From UBA1479 sp964012715 (GTDB taxonomy: Bacteria > Pseudomonadota > Alphaproteobacteria > Rhodospirillales > Casp-alpha2): a stretch of DNA of 64,000 nucleotides. Where the stretch lies: contig CAXGUG010000005.1 of NCBI GenBank assembly GCA_964012715.1, forward strand, positions 1-64,000, given 5' to 3'. The translations under genes and the position numbers were made by a program. Below are positions 9,106 through 15,575 of this stretch, piece after piece. The notes under the pieces are model-generated. The model had not been told where the DNA came from, made no database searches, and saw only the letters and a list, made by a program, of their open reading frames with translations. Numbering within the stretch: position 1 is the first letter of the stretch; each line of letters begins with the position of its first letter.

Positions 9106-9465
9106 TCAACCGTTGAACGGGCTTCCCGCGCCGCCGGCCAGGAAAATACCGACGACGATCATCCCTGCGCCGACCCATTGCATGGGGCTGAGATGCTCGC
9201 CGAAGAAAAAAACCCCCGCCAGGGGAACAAGAATGAAACCCAAAGCGATGAACGGATAAGCCGTGGACAGCGGCATCGTCCGCAGGATCGTCACCCAGAT
9301 GAAGGTCGCGGTCCCATAGATGGCAAAGGCGGCGATCAGCCATTTGTTGAAAAACGACTGAAAGATATTGTCCAGCCCGGCCCCGCCCATGGCGGCCTTT
9401 TTGAAACAGATCTGCCCGGCCACGATCATCATCAGAAAACCGGCGAGCTTGAGATAGGCCATCAT
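9106..9465 (-). CDS. SMR/EmrE-family small membrane protein, ArnE-like
   Basis: A 119-residue protein of four predicted membrane helices. It belongs to the small multidrug resistance/EamA-type fold: the segment PLSTAYPFIALGFILVPLAG followed by FFGEHLSPMQWVGAGMIVVGI is the conserved third-helix/loop/fourth-helix pattern. Family members either export cations or flip undecaprenyl-phosphate-linked sugars (ArnE/ArnF). Because the gene directly follows, with a 19-base gap, a GT-C type membrane glycosyltransferase gene, the lipid-flippase role is the more attractive inference. The residue equivalent to the essential membrane-embedded Glu of EmrE (E14) is not obvious in the first helix (KLAGFLMMIVAGQICF), which argues against a classical drug exporter. 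The RBS AAGGA lies within the last bases before the ATG pair at 9460-9465. Confidence 0.85.
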   Translation of the reverse strand: MMAYLKLAGFLMMIVAGQICFKKAAMGGAGLDNIFQSFFNKWLIAAFAIYGTATFIWVTILRTMPLSTAYPFIALGFILVPLAGVFFFGEHLSPMQWVGAGMIVVGIFLAGGAGSPFNG

Positions 9466-9483
9466 GACGTACTGTCCTTAAAA

Positions 9484-10923
9484 TTATTGTGTTCGGGGCG
9501 TCCGGCGGAACCGGGCCACCCCCCATCGCGCCGCCTGGACGAGAACCGTTGCGATACTCAAGGCAAACACGGCGATCAGGGGCACGTTGTACCGAGTCAC
9601 GTTGACCGAAACAAATGCATAGAGACCGAGCATGAAATAGGGCGGCAGGCAGAAGACCAGAAACGGCAGCGCCTTGCCTCGTCGGCGCAACACCCAAAAG
9701 CAGACCGGCAACATCAAGAAGCCGACAAAGCCGATGTATTTGCCGACCCATTGCCCCCGCGCCGCGAGGGAGAGCGTCACCGCCAGATGCTTGGCCAAAT
9801 CCCCCCAAACGTATTCCCGCAGCAAATATCCAAGCGCACTCGGATGCTGGCCGGACGCCGCGTAGACCTCTTGGAAAAACGGCCCGCGTCCCATCATGTA
9901 GAACGAGTCCGATCCATACCAGGTCAGGCGCTTCCAAAGCTCTTCCTGAAACAGCGCCGAGGCCAACCCGTCACCGAAATCAGGCAGCCAGTAAATGAAA
10001 CTGACGCCCCATTCCCGCCAGGTCATGGCGTTGTAGGCCAGACGCTCGACCATCACCCGCGGGCCGTACCCTCCGCTGACACCGGCCAGATCGAACGTCA
10101 CATAATTGCGCAACCACCATGGCCCCAAGACGATCGCCACGCCCAATGCGAACGCTGCCCCCATCCCAATCGCAGCGCGCCACGACCGCCCCGCGCCCGC
10201 CCGCGCCCATAGGACGACGACCGCCACCATGAAATAGGCGAGGTATAGATAAGACGCCCGCGTCAACACCGCCCCTGCCAAGGCCACCCCCATCGCCGCG
10301 ACCTGCCACCACGGAACCTCGCGGTCGGTCAGAAATCTCGCGAACAACCAGCCGAACAAGGCGAAGAAGAAAAAGGCCGCCGTTTCGGTCAGGATCAGCG
10401 AGGCGTAATTGGAAAATGATTTTGACGCCAGCAGGACGACCAAGGCCAACCAAGGGGTCCAGCCATCAACGGCCAGCCGCCGGATCGCCAAAAAACAAAA
10501 GAACACGGTCAAGGCGACGGCAATTCCCTGAACGGCGAACAAAATCGTCAGCCCGCCCAGGTCGCAAACCGCACCGTCCTTGGCCACGCAGCTCAACGCC
10601 GCGGCGAGATCTGCGTCCAGCGCCGCAAGCACGGCGACCGATACGAGATAGACCGGACCGAAGAAGGTTCCCAAAGTCTGATTGAACTGACCTGGGTCGT
10701 GCAGAAGCTGATCCGCCAAGGTCGCGATAATCTTGGCATAGAGCATCGAATCGGCGACCGGGCGGCGGAATTCAGGCGCCAGGGTTTGCATCAAAACAAC
10801 GACCAGACAAATGGCCAGCGCCAGCGCCCCCTGGATTCGGTTGCTGTGGAACGGACAGGTGGCGGCTTGATCCGGTTGCACGTCGATCGATCCCAAATAG
10901 CGGTGCGCCGAAAACCCGGGCAC
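9484..10923 (-). CDS. Polytopic membrane glycosyltransferase-like protein (GT-C/GT39 type)
   Basis: A 479-residue protein with roughly ten hydrophobic segments. Features that suggest a GT-C glycosyltransferase of the PMT/ArnT type are a first membrane segment at about residues 32-50 followed by a large loop with an acidic motif (RRPVADSMLYAKI), LTRASYLYLAYF, and GPWWLRNYVTFD at the end of a helix; the WxRN signature near the middle of the protein is common in such enzymes. These transfer sugars from polyprenyl-phosphate carriers on the outer face of the inner membrane. The GTG start (complement of 10921-10923) is the longest option and is uncertain. It is the first gene of the leftward run GT-C, SMR, MFS, GT41. 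Acceptor and sugar are unknown, and annotation as a general polyprenyl-linked mannosyl- or arabinosyltransferase would be overreach. Confidence 0.75.
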   Translation of the reverse strand: MPGFSAHRYLGSIDVQPDQAATCPFHSNRIQGALALAICLVVVLMQTLAPEFRRPVADSMLYAKIIATLADQLLHDPGQFNQTLGTFFGPVYLVSVAVLAALDADLAAALSCVAKDGAVCDLGGLTILFAVQGIAVALTVFFCFLAIRRLAVDGWTPWLALVVLLASKSFSNYASLILTETAAFFFFALFGWLFARFLTDREVPWWQVAAMGVALAGAVLTRASYLYLAYFMVAVVVLWARAGAGRSWRAAIGMGAAFALGVAIVLGPWWLRNYVTFDLAGVSGGYGPRVMVERLAYNAMTWREWGVSFIYWLPDFGDGLASALFQEELWKRLTWYGSDSFYMMGRGPFFQEVYAASGQHPSALGYLLREYVWGDLAKHLAVTLSLAARGQWVGKYIGFVGFLMLPVCFWVLRRRGKALPFLVFCLPPYFMLGLYAFVSVNVTRYNVPLIAVFALSIATVLVQAARWGVARFRRTPRTQ

Positions 10924-10939
10924 CGCGACTTGTAGTCCG

Positions 10940-12133
10940 GTGACCGGCGAGGATGCAACGACGCCGAGGGCTTACGCTAGTCCCGGGGTTTGTCGATCCG
11001 GCCTTCTCCGTTATCATCCCCCGCACCTGGCCCCCGCACCTGGGCCCGAACCCGGTATCGAGGAGGATGCCATCAACACCGCCGCCCCCAATTTGTTCGA
11101 ACCGCCGGCCCGCCCGCAATACGCGCGGGGCGACCACACGCCCCTGTTCGCCTGTCGCGATTGGGAAGGCAAACCGTTCGATTTCTATTCGGCCGTCACC
11201 GGCAAGCCGGTGGTGATTTTGTTCACCGGCGGACGCGATCTGACATCCCTGGCCGCCGATGGCTTGGACCCGGCGATCCTTGCCGCCGACGGCGCGCAAA
11301 CGCTGACCATCGTCACGGGCGACATGGCTGCTGCGGCCGCACAGAAGACAGGGGCCAACTGGCCGCACCGCGTCCTGGCCGATCCAGGCAGCGAGATCAC
11401 CAACGGGTTCGCCGGATTGTCCGGCGTTTCCGCCCCTGCCGTCTATGTTCTGGACCCCAATCAGCGGCTGGTCGGCGCGCGGGCATTGTCCGCGGGTGCG
11501 TCCGACCTAAGCAAGTGGCTCGGCGAGATGCTGGCCTTGACCGACCATGGCCGGGCGGAATCGGTCATTCAACGCGCCGCCCCGGCCTTGCTCATTCCCC
11601 GCGCCCTCGACCCTGAGGACTGCAATTGGCTGATGGGCCTGTGGCACAACGGCGAGCGCGATGACGGCACCGTCGCGGTGGGCGCATCTTCCGGCGGTGG
11701 GGTGCAGGTCGTGCCTACGACCAAACGGCGCGAAGACTATTACATGCGCGACAAAGGCCTGGAGCAGAAGTTGTTGAACCGGCTGATGCCGCGCCTGGTG
11801 CCCGAAATCTCCAAAGCGTTCCATTTCGAAGGCTACGGCGTCGAAACTTTTAAGATCGGCTGCTACAAGGCGGAAAAGGCCGGGTTCTTCACTGTCCATC
11901 GTGACGATACCAGCCCCGCGACGCGAAACCGCAAATTCGCGGTGACCCTGAATCTGAACACCGGCGATTACGAAGGCGGCGATTTGCGCTTTCCCGAATA
12001 CGGCCCGGAATTGTTCCGTCCGGAAAAAGGGGCCGCGGTGGTGTTTTCATGTTCTTTGCTGCACGAAGTTCTGCCGGTGACAAAAGGGCACCGCTTCGTG
12101 CTGCTGACGTTCCTGACCGTTCCCACGCAATAG
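10940..12133 (+). CDS. Two-domain protein: thioredoxin-like fold plus 2OG-Fe(II) oxygenase
   Basis: The N-terminal 150 residues or so look like an AhpC/TSA thioredoxin-fold domain (GDHTPLFACRDWEGKPFDFY, TGKPVVILFTGGRD, VYVLDPNQRLVGAR) without obvious catalytic cysteines at the peroxiredoxin position. The C-terminal half is a prolyl-4-hydroxylase type 2-oxoglutarate/Fe(II) dioxygenase: FTVHRDDTS gives the HxD iron ligands, LLHEVLPVTKGHR gives the distal His and the Arg that binds 2-oxoglutarate, with LNLNTGDYEGGDLRF between them. The start is uncertain: 10940 is a GTG with a poor RBS; a much better RBS (GAGGAGG, 11060-11066) is followed in frame only by ATC at 11072, whereas the ATG at 11067 is out of frame. 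Substrate unknown, possibly a protein side chain. Confidence 0.85.
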   Translation: MTGEDATTPRAYASPGVCRSGLLRYHPPHLAPAPGPEPGIEEDAINTAAPNLFEPPARPQYARGDHTPLFACRDWEGKPFDFYSAVTGKPVVILFTGGRDLTSLAADGLDPAILAADGAQTLTIVTGDMAAAAAQKTGANWPHRVLADPGSEITNGFAGLSGVSAPAVYVLDPNQRLVGARALSAGASDLSKWLGEMLALTDHGRAESVIQRAAPALLIPRALDPEDCNWLMGLWHNGERDDGTVAVGASSGGGVQVVPTTKRREDYYMRDKGLEQKLLNRLMPRLVPEISKAFHFEGYGVETFKIGCYKAEKAGFFTVHRDDTSPATRNRKFAVTLNLNTGDYEGGDLRFPEYGPELFRPEKGAAVVFSCSLLHEVLPVTKGHRFVLLTFLTVPTQ

Positions 12134-12565
12134 ACACGTCCGGGAACCACCGGAAAACACAAATTGCCGGCCCGGCGCAAGCCGGCGGAAAATCACATAA
12201 TGAATTGATTTGTCAGGAGAAAGTGGCGCGCCCGGGAAGACTTGAACTCCCAACCTCCTGATTCGTAGTCAGACGCTCTATCCAATTGAGCTACGGGCGC
12301 AGGGCGGGGCCTAGTGGCGCTCCCGCCGAGAAGGAGCCGGACACTACTCCACCACTTCCCGCATTGCAAGCGCTAGGACGCACCCTTTTTTAAAGATCGT
12401 AAAAAGGCGAATCTGCGTATTAAAATAGGAACTTGTGGTGCTCCGGGCCATTGAGTACACTCGCCCGGAAACTGAGGGGTGGGGTATGTTTAAATTCATA
12501 CTCCCTGGGAATTTATAAACAACTCCGGTTCCGATCGGAGAAAAACTCAAGGGCTCGCGGACGAG
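12134..12565. other. 432-base stretch between the oxygenase and lipoprotein genes
   Basis: It contains tRNA-Arg on the minus strand (12224-12300) and otherwise no supported gene. A GCCGGC/GCCGGC hairpin at 12167-12186 followed on the minus strand by AATTTGTGTTTT could terminate the tRNA transcript. A second perfect 7-bp inverted repeat (12442-12448 with 12463-12469) lies between the tRNA and the lipoprotein gene. The stretch 12380-12430 and 12490-12520 is unusually AT-rich for this genome and probably holds the lipoprotein promoter. Confidence 0.5.
12224..12300 (-). tRNA. tRNA-Arg (anticodon ACG)
   Basis: A 77-base cloverleaf on the minus strand: acceptor GCGCCCG pairs with CGGGCGC, the D arm has GCTC/GAGC, the anticodon loop is CTACGAA with anticodon ACG, the T loop is TTCAAGT (position 54-60 pattern), the discriminator is G, and CCA is encoded. 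ACG is normally edited to ICG and reads CGU, CGC and CGA. No integrase or repeated tRNA fragment lies next to it. Confidence 0.95.
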
Positions 12566-13735
12566 ATGGGTTTTCCGAAACTGAGAGTTTTTTTGGCGGG
12601 GGCCGTGTTGTTCACGGGGGCTTGTTCGTTCGATGAGGACCTTTGGCCCTCGCTGAACGCGTCCGAACCTTCCGCTCAACCGCCGGCCGCCGCCACCGCG
12701 CAGGCGCCGCAACCCGCTGCCGAGTCGATGACCGCGCAGCCGCAAATTGCTGCGGCCGCGACGTCGCAACCAGCGCTCGGGTCAACCAAATTCGTTCCGT
12801 CCGGCGTCACGCCGGGCGATGCGACCGGCACCTTCGTCGGTAAAAAGGTTCAGGAACTGCGCGACGAACTGCAGAAGCTGCAAAGCTCGATTCTGCAGCA
12901 CAATGAGCAGTTGCAGTCCCTGCGGTCGCGCATCGTCGAAAATTCGCAGCAATACCACGGCACCATCGCCGCCGTTAAATCCCGCCTGCAGGTGGGTACC
13001 ACGCGCGGCAACCCGGTTCTGGTGCAGCAGTTCAATACGGCGCAGCAGGACCTCAACCGGTTGAGCCAGGACGTCGGCGAGATGAACAAGCTGTCCACGG
13101 GCGTGTCGAGCGATTCGACCCTGGCTTCGTTCCTGACCGAAAGCGTCCGGGCCGCCTTCAAGGTTTCCGGCGCCGTCGACGAAGACCACCGTCAGCTGGC
13201 CATTCTCGAAGACGAAGTCGATCAGACGGTCGTTCTGATCGACCGCCTGCATCGCGAAGTGACCGAGGACGTCCGCCGCCAGTCCAGCTGGATCGGCGCG
13301 GAACAGCGTAATCTGGTTCAGATTTCCGCCGGCATCCGCCAGGGCGAATCGCTGGGATCGTCCCTGCTTGACGCTGCCGTCACGGGCCGTGGCCCCGGCG
13401 CCAATCAGGTCGCCGCCCCCGCCGATACGGCCGGTCGCCGTCCGCTGGTGGTGATCCGCTTCGACCGTCCGAACGTGCCGTATCAGCAGGCGCTGTATAC
13501 CGCCGTCAGCCGGGCCCTGGAAACGCATCCGACCGCCGTGTTCGATCTGGTCGCCGTGGCCCCGTCGGCCGGTGGCGCCGCGCGGGTCGCGATCAACACC
13601 AACAAGGCCAAGCGCCATGCGGAAGACGTCAAGCGCTCGCTGGTCGAAATGGGCCTCCCGCCGACCCGCGTTGCGGTGTCGTCGAAGACCCTGGCCGCAG
13701 CGAAGACGAATGAGGTACACTTGTACGTCCGCTAA
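12566..13735 (+). CDS. Coiled-coil outer-membrane-type lipoprotein, function unknown
   Basis: A 389-residue protein with a lipoprotein signal: basic N terminus, hydrophobic core, and lipobox LFTGAC with C20 as the lipidated residue. Residues about 25-75 are a Pro/Ala/Gln-rich linker. Residues about 90-260 are heptad-patterned helices (KKVQELRDELQKLQSSI and later LAILEDEVDQTVVLIDRL), a long coiled coil. The last 100 residues (PLVVIRFDRPNVPYQQALY, AINTNKAKRHAEDVKRSLVEMGLPPTRV) recall the OmpA-like/peptidoglycan-binding layout, in which a repeated helix carries residues for adding and numbering, but this is only a resemblance. Ser/Thr-rich tail NEVHLYVR follows. A terminator follows the gene. 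A role in envelope integrity or cell division is possible but not shown. Confidence 0.75.
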   Translation: MGFPKLRVFLAGAVLFTGACSFDEDLWPSLNASEPSAQPPAAATAQAPQPAAESMTAQPQIAAAATSQPALGSTKFVPSGVTPGDATGTFVGKKVQELRDELQKLQSSILQHNEQLQSLRSRIVENSQQYHGTIAAVKSRLQVGTTRGNPVLVQQFNTAQQDLNRLSQDVGEMNKLSTGVSSDSTLASFLTESVRAAFKVSGAVDEDHRQLAILEDEVDQTVVLIDRLHREVTEDVRRQSSWIGAEQRNLVQISAGIRQGESLGSSLLDAAVTGRGPGANQVAAPADTAGRRPLVVIRFDRPNVPYQQALYTAVSRALETHPTAVFDLVAVAPSAGGAARVAINTNKAKRHAEDVKRSLVEMGLPPTRVAVSSKTLAAAKTNEVHLYVR

Positions 13736-13763
13736 TCGACAAGATTCACTCCAAATCCGGGAT

Positions 13764-13793
13764 ACCGGCGTCAACGAAGGCGCCGGTTTTCTC
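13764..13793 (+). terminator. Terminator after the lipoprotein gene
   Basis: A perfect 7-bp stem (ACCGGCG, 13764-13770, with 13781-13787) and a 10-base loop, followed by TTTTCTCGTTT. It lies 28 bases past the stop codon of the lipoprotein gene. Confidence 0.75.
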
Positions 13794-13863
13794 GTTTCTG
13801 GGGCCTGCCTTTTCGGCATATTCCCTGTTCGCAAGTCCCCGCCAAGGCGCTAATACTGGGCTT

Positions 13864-14394
13864 ATGAGCAATCCATCTCCTTCCGCCCGCACCGTTTCCT
13901 GGTCCGAGGTTCATGCCGACGCCCGCGCTTTGGCGCGCCGCCTGTTAGCCGTGCCTCACCCGGCCGGGCCGTGGAAAGGAATCGTCGCCATTACCCGCGG
14001 CGGGATGGTTCCCGCCGCCGTCCTGGCCCGGGAAATGCGCCTGCGCCTGATCGAGACACTGTCGATCGCCAGTTATGACGAACAGGACCAGGGCGGCATT
14101 CACATCCTGAAAACACCCGACATGGCCATGGCCGACGGCGGCCTGGGCTGGCTGCTTGTCGACGATCTGGTCGACACCGGCACGACCGCCCGCGCTGCCC
14201 GGCAACTGCTGCCCGACGCCTTGTTCGTGACGCTTTACGCCAAACCGGCGGCCCGCGACCTGCCCGATATCTTCATTCACGAAGTCGCGCAGGATGTCTG
14301 GGTTCACTTCCCCTGGGATACGGAAGAACACGACGGCGAATTGACCTATGCGCCGCCATTGGCCCCGGCGGCGGCAGAGACATCATCGTCCTGA
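13864..14394 (+). CDS. gpt: Xanthine (guanine) phosphoribosyltransferase
   Basis: Salvages xanthine and guanine by transfer of ribose-5-phosphate from PRPP, giving XMP or GMP in the cytoplasm. The 176-residue protein has the type I phosphoribosyltransferase fold: VAITRGGMVPAAVLAREM near the N terminus, the PRPP-binding block LLVDDLVDTGTTA (D100 and D101), and VWVHFPWDTEE, which matches the TW-x-x-PWD base-recognition region of E. coli Gpt. It stands alone downstream of the lipoprotein terminator and is convergent with a short gene at 14427-14618. No clear RBS precedes the ATG (GGGCTT only). Hypoxanthine phosphoribosyltransferase is the main alternative, but the PWD motif favours Gpt. Confidence 0.9.
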   Translation: MSNPSPSARTVSWSEVHADARALARRLLAVPHPAGPWKGIVAITRGGMVPAAVLAREMRLRLIETLSIASYDEQDQGGIHILKTPDMAMADGGLGWLLVDDLVDTGTTARAARQLLPDALFVTLYAKPAARDLPDIFIHEVAQDVWVHFPWDTEEHDGELTYAPPLAPAAAETSSS

Positions 14395-14426
14395 ATTTAT
14401 CTTAAACCGGAAGAATACGGGGGCGC

Positions 14427-14618
14427 TCAGGCGCCTTCGACGTCTTTCGCCAGACGCTGTTCCAACTCGACCAGGTCCTGGGGCAAATCCGCGCCCGTGG
14501 CCCGCAGTTGGTTCAACAATTCCAGCAACCGCAAATGGACCTCGTGCAGGTCTTCGGATTGCTCGTCCATTTCGTCGACCGCCAGATTGATGGCGGCAAG
14601 AAGCTCGTTCGTATCCAT
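14427..14618 (-). CDS. Short helical hypothetical protein (63 aa)
   Basis: A 63-residue acidic protein predicted to be entirely helical (heptad-like pattern NELLAAINLAVDEMDEQSED, then LRLLELLNQLRATGADLPQD). It contains no cysteine or aromatic residues. Third-position GC and codon choice resemble those of its neighbours, and the reading frame is free of the long competing frames. The ATG at 14616-14618 has only a weak RBS. The gene sits between convergent gpt and the AHL-lactonase gene and has no obvious partner. Nothing identifies a family, so the call is based on coding character and position alone. Confidence 0.5.
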   Translation of the reverse strand: MDTNELLAAINLAVDEMDEQSEDLHEVHLRLLELLNQLRATGADLPQDLVELEQRLAKDVEGA

Positions 14619-14758
14619 GGGCCGGACTTTATCACCCGGCGTCGGGCGATGCCATCACCCATCGCCGTTCCGGCGCGGAAAAATGCGCGGCACAGGCCCC
14701 TTGCAGGCAACGGGGCGCAGGCCTAGGCTTTTCGCAAAATCAGGGAGACTTCCAAGCA

Positions 14759-15565
14759 ATGACCGAAACCTACAAGCTTTATGCCGTCAAATACGGCACC
14801 CATCCCCGTCCCCAATCGCAGAATTTCCTTCAGCCCCCGGACCCGCACGATGCGCCCTATCCCATCGATTATTACGTCTGGGCCTGCGTTTCGGAAAACC
14901 GGACGGTTGTCGTCGATACCGGATTCGATGCCGATGCCGCCCGGGAGCGGGGCCGCACCATGTATCGCTGCCCGACGGAAGGGTTGAAGCTGATCGGCGT
15001 CGACGCCGCCGAGGTTACGGACGTCGTCATCACCCATATGCATTACGACCATGGCGGCAACCTGGAAAAATTCCCAAACGCGACCTTCCATATCCAGGAT
15101 CAGGAGATGTCCTACGTCACCGGGCGCTACATGCGCTATCCGGTGCTGCGTAATTCATTCAACCCCGACGATGTCTGTCATTTGGTCAAGGAACTCTACA
15201 AAGACCGGGTCGAATTCCATAACGGCGACGAAGAACTGTTCCCCGGCCTGACCCTGCATCACGTCGGGGGCCATACCCAGGGCATGCAGTTCGTGCGCGC
15301 CTGGACCGAGCGGGGCTGGGTCGTGTTGGCATCGGATTCGATGCACCTTTACGCCAACTGGATTCACAAAAACCCGTTTCCCACGGTGCTGCATATCGGC
15401 GACATGTTGGAAGGCCACAAAAAGGTCGCCCGTCTGGCCGATGGTCCCGAGCATGTTATCCCCGGGCACGACCCGATGGTGATGGAAATCTATCCGCCGG
15501 TATCGGAAGAATTGAAGGATATCGCCGTGCGGGTCGATCTGCCGCCGCTGCGCCCGCCGTTTTAA
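14759..15565 (+). CDS. N-acyl-homoserine lactonase-family metallo-beta-lactamase hydrolase
   Basis: A 268-residue metallo-beta-lactamase-fold hydrolase. The zinc site is HMHYDHGGN (H93, H95, D97, H98), then GGHTQGM, ASDSMH and IPGHD later supply the remaining His/Asp ligands. Length and the arrangement of these motifs match the AHL lactonase (AiiA/AttM) group, which opens the lactone ring of quorum-sensing N-acyl-homoserine lactones; the family also contains enzymes acting on other lactones. A GGAG lies 15 bases before the ATG. The gene stands alone between two convergent neighbours, with no luxI or luxR homologue in the window, so a quenching role is plausible but unproven. There is no signal peptide, so the enzyme is cytoplasmic. 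Confidence 0.85.
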   Translation: MTETYKLYAVKYGTHPRPQSQNFLQPPDPHDAPYPIDYYVWACVSENRTVVVDTGFDADAARERGRTMYRCPTEGLKLIGVDAAEVTDVVITHMHYDHGGNLEKFPNATFHIQDQEMSYVTGRYMRYPVLRNSFNPDDVCHLVKELYKDRVEFHNGDEELFPGLTLHHVGGHTQGMQFVRAWTERGWVVLASDSMHLYANWIHKNPFPTVLHIGDMLEGHKKVARLADGPEHVIPGHDPMVMEIYPPVSEELKDIAVRVDLPPLRPPF

Positions 15566-15575
15566 AGACCAGGGG

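Noticed and set aside
11081..11090. Phase-variable poly-C tract in the oxygenase gene
   Set aside because: The tract has only five consecutive C, too short for typical slipped-strand phase variation. A sequencing or assembly error, or a non-ATG start, is more likely.
12224..12300. tRNA-Arg as an integration site for a genomic island
   Set aside because: No integrase, no repeat of the tRNA 3' end within the window, and flanking genes have ordinary composition.
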